Positions 14,933 to 23,824 are shown, counted from the stretch's first letter. The stretch is DNA of 64,000 bases from Thalassobaculum sp. OXR-137 (GCF_034377285.1 NZ_CP139715.1:248001-312000); one strand, 5' to 3'. Made by a program: numbers and translations. Notes: generated by a model from the sequence alone, not told the origin.

Positions 14933-16348
14933 ATGGGGGAAGACGACGGAAACGGCGTCGGCAAAGGGTTCTGGCTGACCCAGGCGGGTCGCGAGGACCG
15001 GCATTCCGACGGTGCGGGGGGCGAAGCGGCGATGCTCTTCACCATGCTGCATCATTTCGGCTGGGTGGACGTCGGCATCCAGGCGGACCGTGCGGTCGTC
15101 CGACTGAACCCGAGCACCGCCTGCGCGGAGGCCCTGCACGAGCTGCCGCTGCAGCTGGCGCACGAGGCACCGCACACGATGGTCGAGCTGGTGCTGATCG
15201 ACCAGGACGCCGAGCCCGTCGACATCGCCTTCCTGGAACCGGAGAGCGCCTGCCGCTACCTCGACGCGGTGACCAGCGCCCGTGGCGCCGAGCTCGGCGA
15301 GGACCAGTCGGTCTGGGGCTCGGAAGCCTTCCCGATGCCCCTCCCCTACGAGCTGTCGGAAACCCTGCGCTACCCGCTGACCGCACCGATGGTGCAGGAT
15401 CCGGACGAACAGCGTCACGTGGACGAGGAACGGTTCGCCCGCAGCCTCACCATGGCCGAGTGGCTGGCGCCGGTTAACACGGCGGATTCCCTGAAGGACC
15501 GGCGGCTGGTCGACCGCACCCCCGAGATGGTCAGTTTCGCCCTGCGCTCGCTCGGCTGGGTCGGCATCAAGCGCAAGTGGAGCCTGCACGGGCAGTCGTT
15601 CCGCAGCTCAGTGCCGGAAGTGGTCGCCCTCGACCCGATGGCGATCCGGCGCGAGGCGCTGAACCAGCTCGTCGCCCTGTGCGAGGTCTGGGCGCCGATG
15701 CCGGGCGAGGTCACCTTCGCCTGGTGGAACGGCATGGCCTGGGTGCGCGAGAAAGGCCGCCCACTGCAACTCGCCGACCGATTGCGCACGATCTGCCGCA
15801 TCGCCGCCAATGACGAGGCTCTGACCCGCGTCGACAGCGTCGAGGTGCCGATCCAACAGATTCTCGCCTCCGGCCAGGCCTGGGCCGAGGGGCATCCGTT
15901 CGCCGTCACCCTGACCCGCTGGCAGGAGGAGCAGGCCGGGGCCGGCGCCGGCGAGACCATGCTGCGCGACCTGGAGCGGCTGGGGCTGTTCCAGACCCGC
16001 ACCAAGCTTCTGATCGTCGATGCCAACGAAGACCTGAGGATCGCCCGCTACGCGCCGGGCCGGGTGACGGTCTGGGACGACCGCGCGAACCGGGCCATGG
16101 AAGGCTCGCGCCTGATCGACGTGCCGGACCGCGGCCTCGGCCTGTGCGTCCAGCGCGACCTGCGCGCCGTGCAGCGCCGGCGCGAGCCCGTCCTGCACCG
16201 CTGCAACGGCGTGGTCGCGGCCAGCGACGGCCTGCAGGTCGTCCAATGGTCTCGGCTCACCGTGCCTCTGTTCATGGCCAGCAACGGCGAGGAACGGGTC
16301 AGCGCGCTCCTGTCGACCTGCGAGTTGGAGCACGCCTCCCCGATCTGA
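14933..16348 (+). CDS. Unrecognised 471-residue cytoplasmic protein, possible C-terminal PAS-like domain
   Basis: I do not recognise this protein. It has no signal peptide or membrane segment, is acidic, and is rich in Trp-containing blocks (MLHHFGWVDVGIQADRAVVR, ALRSLGWVGIKRKWSLHG, VTFAWWNGMAWVREKGRP). The two HFGWV/SLGWV blocks look like an internal duplication of a roughly 190-residue unit. The last 110 residues (LLIVDANEDLRIARYAPGRVTV ... WSRLTVPLFM) have the rhythm of PAS_5 proteins, ending in a polar-substituted YRRL-like strand. The start may be the GTG at 14903 or the ATG at 14933; I prefer the ATG, with AGGGG upstream. Function unknown. Confidence 0.6.
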   Translation: MGEDDGNGVGKGFWLTQAGREDRHSDGAGGEAAMLFTMLHHFGWVDVGIQADRAVVRLNPSTACAEALHELPLQLAHEAPHTMVELVLIDQDAEPVDIAFLEPESACRYLDAVTSARGAELGEDQSVWGSEAFPMPLPYELSETLRYPLTAPMVQDPDEQRHVDEERFARSLTMAEWLAPVNTADSLKDRRLVDRTPEMVSFALRSLGWVGIKRKWSLHGQSFRSSVPEVVALDPMAIRREALNQLVALCEVWAPMPGEVTFAWWNGMAWVREKGRPLQLADRLRTICRIAANDEALTRVDSVEVPIQQILASGQAWAEGHPFAVTLTRWQEEQAGAGAGETMLRDLERLGLFQTRTKLLIVDANEDLRIARYAPGRVTVWDDRANRAMEGSRLIDVPDRGLGLCVQRDLRAVQRRREPVLHRCNGVVAASDGLQVVQWSRLTVPLFMASNGEERVSALLSTCELEHASPI

Positions 16349-16397
16349 GGGCGTCCGGGCCGACGGCCCGCTCAGCCACCGTCCTTAACCACCGCCC

Positions 16398-17207
16398 TCA
16401 GCCACCCTGGACAAGCCGGACCGGCACGACGGCCGGCTCGGCCGCCGCGGCGACCAGCGGCTGCGCATCCGGCGCCTCGACGAACCGGGTCACATCGGCC
16501 ACCACCGCCTCCCGGGTTCGCCCCAGCAGCCACATTCGGGAGCGCTCCGGCTTGTGCGGCCGCAGCCAGCGCACCCCGGAATGGGCCTCGTCGAACCGGT
16601 ACTTGGCGGCATTCTTGGCATAGACCTCGTCCTCGGCGATCGACACCATCGGGGCCGCATCCCACCGCGCCAGCGCCAGGGCGCATCCGGCCGTGGTCAG
16701 CACCTCGGCCAGCACGGTCCGGCCGCGCCAGGCCGGGGCGAGCCACAGCCCGCCGATATAGGTGCAGCGCCGGCGCACCGCATTGGCATAGGCGTCCGCC
16801 TCCTCGCTGAGGACGAAACGCTCGCCGCTCGCCATGTCTTGTGCCGGCGTGCGGTAGAAGAAGGACAGGGTCGACAGCCAGTCGCCGAGGGTCCGCTGCC
16901 CGAGGTCGAAGAGCCGGATGGCGAAGGTGGCGATCCGCTCCGACGACGCGTCGTGGACGCTCATCCAGACGGCGTGGCCGCGCGGGAACGGCACGGCGGC
17001 GGGATTGAAGGCGTTCGGCATAAACTTGCCGGTCTCCCGGCAGACCGCGTCGAAGCCGCTCATGTCGTCCTCGACCGCGACCTGCAGCCCGTAGCGGTTG
17101 AGCTGCGCGTTCAACCGCAGGAAATACTCCGCGAACAGATCCTTCTCCGGCAGGGCGAGAGAGCCGACGTTTGTCAGCAGCCTGTTCCTGTACGCTATTG
17201 TCATCAT
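16398..17207 (-). CDS. GNAT-like putative acyltransferase
   Basis: A 269-residue protein with no signal peptide. The segment GGLWLAPAWRGRTVLAEVL, with WRGR at the acyl-CoA pyrophosphate loop position, followed by MVSIAEDEVYAKNAAKYRFD resembles the motif A/B region of GNAT N-acetyltransferases. The N-terminal part (LFAEYFLRLNAQLNRYGLQVAVEDDMSGFDAVC) does not match a family I can name. The last 40 residues are low-complexity and Ala/Val-rich. Two adjacent ATG codons (17207 and 17204) follow a GGAGA site. It is divergent from the phosphatase gene at 17361. Confidence 0.5.
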   Translation of the reverse strand: MMTIAYRNRLLTNVGSLALPEKDLFAEYFLRLNAQLNRYGLQVAVEDDMSGFDAVCRETGKFMPNAFNPAAVPFPRGHAVWMSVHDASSERIATFAIRLFDLGQRTLGDWLSTLSFFYRTPAQDMASGERFVLSEEADAYANAVRRRCTYIGGLWLAPAWRGRTVLAEVLTTAGCALALARWDAAPMVSIAEDEVYAKNAAKYRFDEAHSGVRWLRPHKPERSRMWLLGRTREAVVADVTRFVEAPDAQPLVAAAAEPAVVPVRLVQGG

Positions 17208-17360
17208 GGGTCGATCTCCATCCCTGATAGCCCGAGTTAAGTAAAGATGAACACGCGAATAACGTGTATGTCTTTGCGGATTATCCAGCGACTCGGTGAA
17301 CTTTCGCGAGTCGCGCCGGGGAGCGCGTCGGCCTATAGAAGCAGCGACGAACCGAATCGG

Positions 17361-17915
17361 ATGCCCCGCATGCAGCGCCCGCCGACCCAGCCCGATGCCG
17401 CCCCCCGGCCCGCCGTCTTTCTCGACCGGGACGGGGTGCTGAACGTCGACACCGGCTACGCCCACCGCGCCGACCAGATCGCCTGGGTGCCCGGCGCGCC
17501 CGAGGCGGTCGCCCGGATGAACGCGGCCGGTTTCCGGGTCTTCGTCGTCACCAACCAGGCGGGAATCGCCCGCGGGCTGTACGGCTGCGACGACGTGGAG
17601 GACCTGCACCGCTGGATGGCGCAGGAATTGCGGGAAAGGGGCGCGCGGATCGACGACTGGCGCTACAGCCCGCACCACCCGCTGCACCAGCCGGAGCGCT
17701 TCGCCGACAAGGCCGACTGGCGCAAGCCGGCGCCGGGCATGCTGCTGGACCTGATGGCGGCCTGGCCGGTGGACCGGACCGCCTCGTTCATGATCGGCGA
17801 CCGGCAGACCGACATGGAGGCCGCCGCTGCCGCCGGCATCGACGGCTACCTGTTCGAGGCGGGCAATCTGGACACGTTCGTAGCCGACATTCTGAGACGT
17901 CGGGCCGGCCGGTAG
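17361..17915 (+). CDS. GmhB/HisB-like HAD phosphatase without the zinc cysteines
   Basis: A 184-residue HAD-IIIA phosphatase. FLDRDGVLN contains the nucleophile and acid/base aspartates, followed by VVTNQAGIARG and the late Asp block MIGDRQTDMEAAAAAG. This layout is that of D-glycero-D-manno-heptose-1,7-bisphosphate 7-phosphatase (LPS inner-core synthesis) and the HisB N-domain. The Cys-rich zinc site of those enzymes is altered: YSPHHP and ADWRKP stand where YCPHHP and CDCRKP are usual. The ATG at 17361 is used because it begins just before the conserved domain; the frame is open from 17247. Confidence 0.75.
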   Translation: MPRMQRPPTQPDAAPRPAVFLDRDGVLNVDTGYAHRADQIAWVPGAPEAVARMNAAGFRVFVVTNQAGIARGLYGCDDVEDLHRWMAQELRERGARIDDWRYSPHHPLHQPERFADKADWRKPAPGMLLDLMAAWPVDRTASFMIGDRQTDMEAAAAAGIDGYLFEAGNLDTFVADILRRRAGR

Positions 17916-18061
17916 GCCCTGGACCGGCGAGCCCGCCCGATGGGTCGGCCCCGCCCCTCAAAATCGCTTCAAAGAAGTCAAAAATTTTATTAAAAAATTA
18001 ATTCCCTATCTGCATTTTGGGCGCGCGTTCCTCGGGCCCACTCCATCCAGCGTATCTTGTC

Positions 18062-18373
18062 ATGAATCGCTCTGCGCTCTTCGCCGTCGTCCTGGTCCTG
18101 CTTAGCCACGCGGCGGCGGCTGCGGATCGCGGGCCGGGCTATTACGAGGCGGTCATCCACTACTGCTATGGGGGCGGTCTCGCCGATCGGATCGGCCGCG
18201 ATCCGTCGAGTCGGTCGATGGTCGGCGCCACCAACCAGAAGGCCGCCCTGGCGGATCTCCGCGACGCCCTCAAACGCGGCGAGAGAGCGGTCACCGCCCT
18301 GTGCGCCGCCACCTACTACCAGGCGATCGCCAAGGGCTACGTGACCGAGATTCGGGAGACCAAGAGCGAGTGA
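18062..18373 (+). CDS. Small secreted protein, 103 residues
   Basis: The first 21 residues, MNRSALFAVVLVLLSHAAAA, are a classical signal peptide with Ala-rich cleavage region. The mature protein, about 80 residues, has two Cys (HYCYGGGLADRIG and TALCAATYYQAIAKG), which could form one disulfide in the periplasm. I recognise no family. The 145 bases upstream contain a strongly AT-rich run (17980-18005) unlike the surroundings and likely hold its promoter. It converges on livF with seven bases between the stops. Confidence 0.65.
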   Translation: MNRSALFAVVLVLLSHAAAAADRGPGYYEAVIHYCYGGGLADRIGRDPSSRSMVGATNQKAALADLRDALKRGERAVTALCAATYYQAIAKGYVTEIRETKSE

Positions 18374-18380
18374 CCGCGAC

Positions 18381-19082
18381 TCAGACCTCCAGCCATTCCC
18401 GGCGCACCTGATCGTCGGCGGCGAATTCGGCCGGCGTTCCCTCGAAGACCAGATGCCCGTGGCCCATCACCAGCAGACGGTGGGAGATCTTCAGGGCGAT
18501 GGTCAGCTTCTGCTCGACCAGCAGAATGGAGATGCCGCGCCGGGCGATCTCCTCGAGCAGCACCGCCACCTTCTCCACCATCTGCGGACTCAGCCCCTCG
18601 GTCGGCTCGTCCACCATGACCAGGTCCGGGTCGCCCATCAGGGTGCGGCACATGGTCAGCATCTGCTGCTCGCCGCCCGACAGGGCGCCGGCCGCCACAT
18701 CCGCCCGCTCCTTCAGGTTGGAGAACAGGTCGAACATGTCGTCCATCGACCAGCGGTCGTCCGGCCGCGGCTTGCTCGACTTCATGCCGAGGATCAGGTT
18801 CTGCCGCACCGTGAGCGTTGGGAAGATGTCCCGGTTCTCCGGCACATAGCCGATGCCGAGATGGGCCACCTCGTGCGGCTTCTTTCCGGCGATCTCCTGG
18901 CCGCGCAGGCGGATCGAGCCGACCGGCGGGACCTCGCCCATGATCGCCTTGCAGGTGGTGCTGCGCCCGACGCCGTTGCGGCCGAGCAGGCTGACGATCT
19001 CGCCCTCGCCCACCTGGAAGCTGACGCCCTGCAGGATGTGGCTCTTGCCGTAATAGGCATGGAGGTCGGTGACCTGGAGCAT
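18381..19082 (-). CDS. livF: LivF-type ABC transporter ATP-binding protein
   Basis: A 233-residue ATPase of the branched-chain amino acid/amide transporter type. The Walker A motif is LLGRNGVGRST (a Val and an Arg replace the usual Ala-Gly and Lys-adjacent residues: GRNGVGRST instead of GRNGAGKST), the signature is GALSGGEQQML, and Walker B is LVMVDEPTEGLSP. The Lys-to-Arg change in Walker A is notable, since this Lys normally contacts the phosphates; a conserved copy is present in the partner LivG. Its start codon overlaps the LivG stop by one base. The length is normal for LivF. Confidence 0.9.
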   Translation of the reverse strand: MLQVTDLHAYYGKSHILQGVSFQVGEGEIVSLLGRNGVGRSTTCKAIMGEVPPVGSIRLRGQEIAGKKPHEVAHLGIGYVPENRDIFPTLTVRQNLILGMKSSKPRPDDRWSMDDMFDLFSNLKERADVAAGALSGGEQQMLTMCRTLMGDPDLVMVDEPTEGLSPQMVEKVAVLLEEIARRGISILLVEQKLTIALKISHRLLVMGHGHLVFEGTPAEFAADDQVRREWLEV

Positions 19083-19849
19083 CAGTGAACCTCCCCGCCC
19101 GCGGCGTCGACCGTGCCGAGATAGGCCTCCTGCACCGCCTTGCTGGCCCGCACCTCCTCCGGCGTACCGGTGGCGATGATCTCGCCATAGACCAGCACCG
19201 AGATCCGGTCGGCCAGGTTGAAGACCACGCCCATGTCATGCTCGACCATGACCAGGGTGCGCCCTTCGGTGACCCGGCGGATCAGCTCGACCACGCCCTC
19301 GGTCTCGCTGTGGCTCATGCCGGCGGTCGGCTCGTCCAGCATGATGACCTCGGCCCCGCCGGCGATGGTGATGCCGATCTCCAGCGCCCGCTGTTCGGCA
19401 TAGGCGAGCACGCCCGCCGGCAGGTCGCAGCGCTCCAGCAGGCCGATCTCGTCCAGGATCTGGGCCGCCCGCTCGTTCAGCTCCCGCTCGGTATCGACCA
19501 GCCGCCAGAAGCTGTTGCGGTAGTCCATGGACCAGAGCAGGCCGCAGCGCACGTTCTCGAACACGCTGAGCCGCGGGAAGATGTTGGTGATCTGGAACGA
19601 CCGGCTGAGCCCCATGCGGTTGATCTGATAGGGCTGAAGCTCCGTCACCTCGGTGCCGTTCAGCAGGATGCGGCCGGCGGTCTTGGAGTATTTGCCGCTG
19701 ATCAGGTGGAACAGGGTCGACTTGCCGGCCCCGTTCGGCCCGATGATCGCGTGGCGCTCTCCGGCCCGGATCTCCAGGTCGATGCCGCGGATGATCTCGG
19801 TGGGACCGAAGCTCTTGCGCACCCCCTGCATCTGAAGCGCGGCCGTCAT
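19082..19849 (-). CDS. livG: LivG-type ABC transporter ATP-binding protein
   Basis: A 255-residue ATPase, partner of LivF in the inner-membrane complex. It has Walker A GPNGAGKSTLFHLISG, a degenerate signature (LPAGVLAYAEQRALEIGITIAGG in place of LSYGxQR), and Walker B VIMLDEPTAGMSH. The long linker after the Q-loop (LSRSFQITNIFPRLSVFENVRCGL) is typical for LivG. It overlaps livM by four bases (ATGA) upstream and livF by one base downstream. Confidence 0.9.
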   Translation of the reverse strand: MTAALQMQGVRKSFGPTEIIRGIDLEIRAGERHAIIGPNGAGKSTLFHLISGKYSKTAGRILLNGTEVTELQPYQINRMGLSRSFQITNIFPRLSVFENVRCGLLWSMDYRNSFWRLVDTERELNERAAQILDEIGLLERCDLPAGVLAYAEQRALEIGITIAGGAEVIMLDEPTAGMSHSETEGVVELIRRVTEGRTLVMVEHDMGVVFNLADRISVLVYGEIIATGTPEEVRASKAVQEAYLGTVDAAGGEVH

Positions 19850-21195
19850 GACACGCCTCCCGTGTGGCCGGTGGCCCGGGCGAAGGCTTCGCGCAGGCGC
19901 GGGGCGAGGCGGATCAGGGCGTATCCGCCGCCGCAGGCCAGCGCCAGGGCTACAACCCAGGGCAGGATCGTGGAGACGTCCAGGGTCAGCCCGAAGACAT
20001 GGGCCTCGCTCTCGCCGACGACGCTCTGGTTGGCGACGTTGCCCATCTCCAGCAGCAGCACCACGCCGGCCAGGAAGGCGAGCAGCGGGCCCAGGGCGAC
20101 GGCATAGGCGCGCGCCAGCATGCCGAGCCTACCCATGCGGAGCGCCGGGCCGTGCATCGCCACCAGCCCGGTGAGGCCGCGCGGCGCGTACATCACGGTC
20201 AGCACGAACAGGATGCCGACATAGAGCTGCCAGAGCTCGGTGTGGTTGGACAGTACGGTCTGCAGCAGGGTCAGCACGATGGCGCCGACGATCGGCCCGA
20301 CGAAGAAGCCGACCCCGCCGATGAAGGCCATCAGCAGCACCCAGCCGGAGGTCACCAGGTTGAGGTTCTCCTCGGTCAGGATTTCGTAGTTGATGGCGAA
20401 CAGCCCGCCCGCCATGCCGGCGAAGAAGCCCGAGGCGCAGAACGAGACGAAGCGGACATAGCGCTGGCTGTAGCCGACGAATTCGGCCCGCTCCTCGTTG
20501 TCGCGTACCGCATTGGCCATGCGGCCCGCCGGGGTGCGGGAGAACAGGTACATGAACAGCGCCGCGATCATCACGATGCCGGCAATGAGGTAATAGACCT
20601 CCACCTCGCTCAGGAATTCGGTGCCGAACACCGGCGGGCCCATGGTGCGGTCGCCGCTCACCCCCTCCTCGCCGCCGAAAAAGGCGACGAAGATGATCGA
20701 GCAGGCGGCCACCAGCTCGCCCACGCCGAGCGAGATCATGGCGAAGACCGTGCCGGCCCGGCGGGTGGAGAAGCTGCCGATCGGAATGGCGAAGGCGAGG
20801 CCGAACAGCCCGCCCACGAAGGGCAGCAGCGGCAGCGGCAGCCACCAGCCGTCGTACTCCACGTAGTTCATCACATGGACCGACAGGAAGCCGCCCAGGC
20901 CGAAATAGACCGCGTGGCCGAAGGACAGCATCCCGCCCTGGCCCAGCAGCATGTTGTAGCTGAGGGCGAAGACGATGGAGATGCCCATCTGGTTCATGAT
21001 CGTCACGCCGACCGCTGAGGAGAACAGCAGCGGCATGATCATCAGGATGACGAAGGCGCCGCCCCAGACCGGCAGGGTCCGGGTGAAGGCGCCGCGGCGC
21101 ATCTGCTCCTCGGCGACCCGCTTCCAGGCCGGCTCCGCCCCCGCCGCCGCGGCAGAGCGCGCGGCCGCGGCGGATCTCGTGTCGGTCGCGCTCAT
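19846..21195 (-). CDS. livM: LivM-type ABC transporter permease
   Basis: A 449-residue permease. After an Ala-rich cytoplasmic tail of about 50 residues there are 9-10 membrane segments, including GAFVILMIMPLLFSSAVGVTIM, a central LGQGGMLSFGHAVYFGLGGF (the BPD_transp_2 signature with the Gly-rich loop) and LLMAFIGGVGFFVGPIVGAIVL. The last 90 residues add two further hydrophobic segments (GPLLAFLAGVVLLLEMG and ILPWVVALALACGGGYALI), making it longer than typical LivM. I place the start at 21195, where the ATG overlaps the livH stop. The frame continues upstream into livH. Confidence 0.9.
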   Translation of the reverse strand: MSATDTRSAAAARSAAAAGAEPAWKRVAEEQMRRGAFTRTLPVWGGAFVILMIMPLLFSSAVGVTIMNQMGISIVFALSYNMLLGQGGMLSFGHAVYFGLGGFLSVHVMNYVEYDGWWLPLPLLPFVGGLFGLAFAIPIGSFSTRRAGTVFAMISLGVGELVAACSIIFVAFFGGEEGVSGDRTMGPPVFGTEFLSEVEVYYLIAGIVMIAALFMYLFSRTPAGRMANAVRDNEERAEFVGYSQRYVRFVSFCASGFFAGMAGGLFAINYEILTEENLNLVTSGWVLLMAFIGGVGFFVGPIVGAIVLTLLQTVLSNHTELWQLYVGILFVLTVMYAPRGLTGLVAMHGPALRMGRLGMLARAYAVALGPLLAFLAGVVLLLEMGNVANQSVVGESEAHVFGLTLDVSTILPWVVALALACGGGYALIRLAPRLREAFARATGHTGGVS

Positions 21196-22142
21196 GTCTC
21201 GCGTTTCCCCATGAGCCCTCGCGGGCGGAAGATCAGGATCAGGATCAGCAGGATGTAGGGCAGGATCGGCGCCACCTGCGGCAGCGACAGGCTCCACAGG
21301 TCCCGCAGGGCGTGGTCGGAGTCGAAGCTGACGCCCATGAGGTCGAGCAGGTCGCTGACCGACCAGTCGAGCGCGATGGCGAAGGTCTGCAGCCAGCCGA
21401 TCAGCAGCGAGGCGACGAAGGCGCCGGGCAGCGAGCCGAGCCCGCCCACGACGATCACCACGAAGACGATCGAGCCGAGCACGAAGGCCATCCCCGGGAA
21501 GGTGCCCAGGGCCGGACCGGCGATCACCCCGGCGAGCCCGGCCAGGGCCGAGCCGACGCCGAACACGCCCATGAACACCAGCGGCACGTTATGGCCGAGA
21601 TTGGAGACGGTGTGCGGATGGGTGATCGCCGCCTGGATGATCAGCCCGACCCGCGACTTGCTGAGCACGGTGAACAGGCCGATGAAGATGCCGACCGAGA
21701 TCAGGATCATGAAGGCCTTGTAGGCCGGGAAATTCTGGCCGTAGAGCGTGAACAGCGGGAACTGAAGCAGCTCGGGCGCGGAATAATCCTTGGTCGCCTT
21801 GCCCCAGAAGAACTGGACGATCTCCTCGATGAGGAAGGCGAGACCGAAGGTGAAGATCAGCTCGGCCACATGCCCGTGCCTGTGCACGTGGCGCAGGCCG
21901 TAGCGCTCGACCAGCGCGCCGGCGACACCGACCAGCAGCGGGGCGACGATCAGCCCGGGCCAGAAGCCCACATAGGTGGAGATCGTGTAGGCGAAATAGG
22001 CGCCGAGCATATAGAAGCTGGCATGGGCGAAGTTCAGCACGCCCATCATGCTGAAGATCAGCGTGAGCCCGCTCGACAGCATGAACAGCAGCAGGCCCGT
22101 GACCAGCCCGTTCAGCAGGGAAAAGATCACCAGTTCGAACAT
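21192..22142 (-). CDS. livH: LivH-type ABC transporter permease
   Basis: A 316-residue permease with eight predicted membrane segments, starting LLNGLVTGLLLFMLSSGLTLIFSMMGVLNFAHASFYMLGAY. The NFAHASFYMLGAY block is the LivH signature. A later GLVTVLSKSRVGLIIQAA-like loop and VGGLGSLPGAFVASLLIG are also normal. It overlaps livM by four bases. The binding-protein gene lies 86 bases upstream on the same strand. Function is translocation of branched-chain or related amino/organic acids. Confidence 0.92.
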   Translation of the reverse strand: MFELVIFSLLNGLVTGLLLFMLSSGLTLIFSMMGVLNFAHASFYMLGAYFAYTISTYVGFWPGLIVAPLLVGVAGALVERYGLRHVHRHGHVAELIFTFGLAFLIEEIVQFFWGKATKDYSAPELLQFPLFTLYGQNFPAYKAFMILISVGIFIGLFTVLSKSRVGLIIQAAITHPHTVSNLGHNVPLVFMGVFGVGSALAGLAGVIAGPALGTFPGMAFVLGSIVFVVIVVGGLGSLPGAFVASLLIGWLQTFAIALDWSVSDLLDLMGVSFDSDHALRDLWSLSLPQVAPILPYILLILILIFRPRGLMGKRET

Positions 22143-22228
22143 ACGGACATCCCGTCATCTGGCAGATGCGATACCCGGCGCCGGACCCGCCCTGTCGGGC
22201 GGATCCGGTACCGGTGGGATCGTCCGGA

Positions 22229-23479
22229 TCAGGCGTCCGGCCGTTCCATCTGGCAACTGGTCGGGCTGTCCTTGCCCGCCATGGTGACGGTCTTCTCGTT
22301 CACCAGGCCGTAGCCGGAATTGTCGGCGTCGACCTCGATGTTCTTGTTGGTGTGCACCGAGATGTGGACGTCCTGGATGATCTGGTGGTCGGAGGGGCGC
22401 ATCCAGGCCTTGCCGCCCATGATGGTGTCGTACTCCATGCCCTCCAGCGCATAGGCCACCTTCACCGGGTCGGCCGAGCCGGCCTTCTCGATCGCCTTGG
22501 CCAGCATGTCGATGGTGTTGAAGATGCGCGGCTGGTTGATGTCGTTGTCCGGGTACTTCGCCTTGAAGCCGTCGTTCAGCTTCTTGAATTCCGGCGTCGG
22601 CGGGTTGAGCGTACCTTCGCGCACCGACCGGATGATGCCCTCGCCGAGTTCGCCGAAGGTCGCGGTGATGCCGTCATGGGCGCCGTAGTAGGTGTAGATC
22701 GGCGCATCGACGCCGGCCTCGATGATCGCCTTGCCGAGGCCGACCATGTCCGCACCCCAGTTGCCGGTGATCACCGCCTGGGCGCCGGACGCCTTGATCT
22801 TGGTGGCGTAGGGGGTGAAGTCCTTCACCTTGCCGATCGGGTGCAGCTCGTTGCCGACGATCTCGATGTCCGACCGCTTCTCACCGAGCATCTTCACCGC
22901 CGCGTCGGCGACGGCCTTACCGAAGCTGTAGTCCTGACCGATGATGTAGACCTTCTTGATGTCCTGGTTCTCGACGATGGCGTCGGTCAGCGCGTCCATC
23001 TTGATGTCGGCATTGGCGTCGAAGCGGAAGTGCCAGAAGTTACACTTCTCGTTGGTCAGCGCCGGGTCGACCGCTGAGTAGTTCAGGAACAGAACGCGCT
23101 CCTCGGGATTGCGCTTGTTGTGCTTCTCGATCGCGTCGGTCAGCGCGTTCGCCACGCCCGACGAGTTCCCCTGCACCACGAAATGGATGCCGTCGCTGAT
23201 CGCCCGCTTGAGCTGGATCAGGCTTTCCTTCGGGCTGATCTGGTTGTCGAGCGGCACGATCTCGAACTTCCGGCCGTCGAGCACGCCGCCCTTCTCGTTC
23301 ACCAGCGCCTCGGCGGCGAACTCGAAGGACCGAAGGCCGGACTCGCCGGTGGTGGCGAACGGGCCGGACAGCGGGTCGATGAAGGCGATCTTGATGGGGT
23401 CTGCGGCCTGCGCTCCGGCGGACACCGCCAGCGCGAGACCCATCGCGGCGGCAAAGGCCGCCCTACGGGTAACCGTCAT
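22229..23479 (-). CDS. LIV-type periplasmic substrate-binding protein
   Basis: A 416-residue type I periplasmic binding protein. The N-terminus MTVTRRAAFAAAMGLALAVS and AGAQAA is a signal peptide. The mature part begins DPIKIAFIDPLSGPFATTGE, the standard opening of the branched-chain amino acid family, and continues with FVVQGNSSGVANALTDAI and KVYIIGQDYSFGKAVADA. A GGGAGGAATAC site precedes the ATG at 23479. It heads the five-gene transporter cluster. Ligands of close relatives include leucine, amides, urea and aromatic acids, so the substrate is not settled. The high expression expected of a binding protein fits the longer gap before livH. Confidence 0.9.
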   Translation of the reverse strand: MTVTRRAAFAAAMGLALAVSAGAQAADPIKIAFIDPLSGPFATTGESGLRSFEFAAEALVNEKGGVLDGRKFEIVPLDNQISPKESLIQLKRAISDGIHFVVQGNSSGVANALTDAIEKHNKRNPEERVLFLNYSAVDPALTNEKCNFWHFRFDANADIKMDALTDAIVENQDIKKVYIIGQDYSFGKAVADAAVKMLGEKRSDIEIVGNELHPIGKVKDFTPYATKIKASGAQAVITGNWGADMVGLGKAIIEAGVDAPIYTYYGAHDGITATFGELGEGIIRSVREGTLNPPTPEFKKLNDGFKAKYPDNDINQPRIFNTIDMLAKAIEKAGSADPVKVAYALEGMEYDTIMGGKAWMRPSDHQIIQDVHISVHTNKNIEVDADNSGYGLVNEKTVTMAGKDSPTSCQMERPDA

Positions 23480-23685
23480 GTATTCCTCCCTTTGGAACCG
23501 GTCGGTCACCGCTTATTGGCTGCAGCGATCCGCCGTCGAAGAAAGCATGGCGGGTGGCGAGGGTCGCGGTCAAGCGCAGCGGACCCGGGAGTATGCGATT
23601 GCGATTCGCGCTATGCGCGATCCGCAACGGGGATCGGTTCGACGCAGGGTCGAAGGCGAAAAAATATGCGGTTTTCAAGGGGGAG

Positions 23686-23762
23686 TGGCGCGCCCGGGAA
23701 GATTCGAACTCCCAACCTCCTGATCCGTAGTCAGGTGCTCTATCCAGTTGAGCTACGGGCGC
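23686..23762 (-). tRNA. tRNA-Arg (anticodon ACG)
   Basis: Read on the minus strand, the acceptor arms GCGCCCG and CGGGCGC pair perfectly, followed by G and an encoded CCA. The anticodon stem CCTGA/TCAGG encloses CTACGGA, giving anticodon ACG at positions 34-36, and the T-loop is TTCGAAT in a GGGAG/CTTCC stem. The D-arm is GCTC/GAGC. It decodes CGN arginine codons after A34-to-I modification. The length, with CCA, is 77 bases. Confidence 0.95.
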
Positions 23763-23795
23763 CATTTCGTGGGGTGCCCCCCGCGAAGGAGGCGC

Positions 23796-23824
23796 AACCT
23801 ACTCAAACACCCGACGCTTGGCAA
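23796..23824 (-). promoter_or_regulatory. Putative promoter of the tRNA-Arg gene
   Basis: On the minus strand TTGCCA (preceded by C, giving the alphaproteobacterial CTTG -35 start) is separated by exactly 17 bases from TAGGTT. The predicted start lies about 25-30 bases before the tRNA 5' end. Confidence 0.45.

Noticed and set aside
22229-23479. LIV-type cluster as a urea transporter (UrtABCDE) linked to urease
   Set aside because: The binding protein opening and the cluster position far from the urease genes do not single out urea; the ligand remains open, so I did not call it urt.
23686-23762. tRNA-Arg as an integration site of a genomic island
   Set aside because: I see no direct repeat of its 3' end within the window and no integrase near it.
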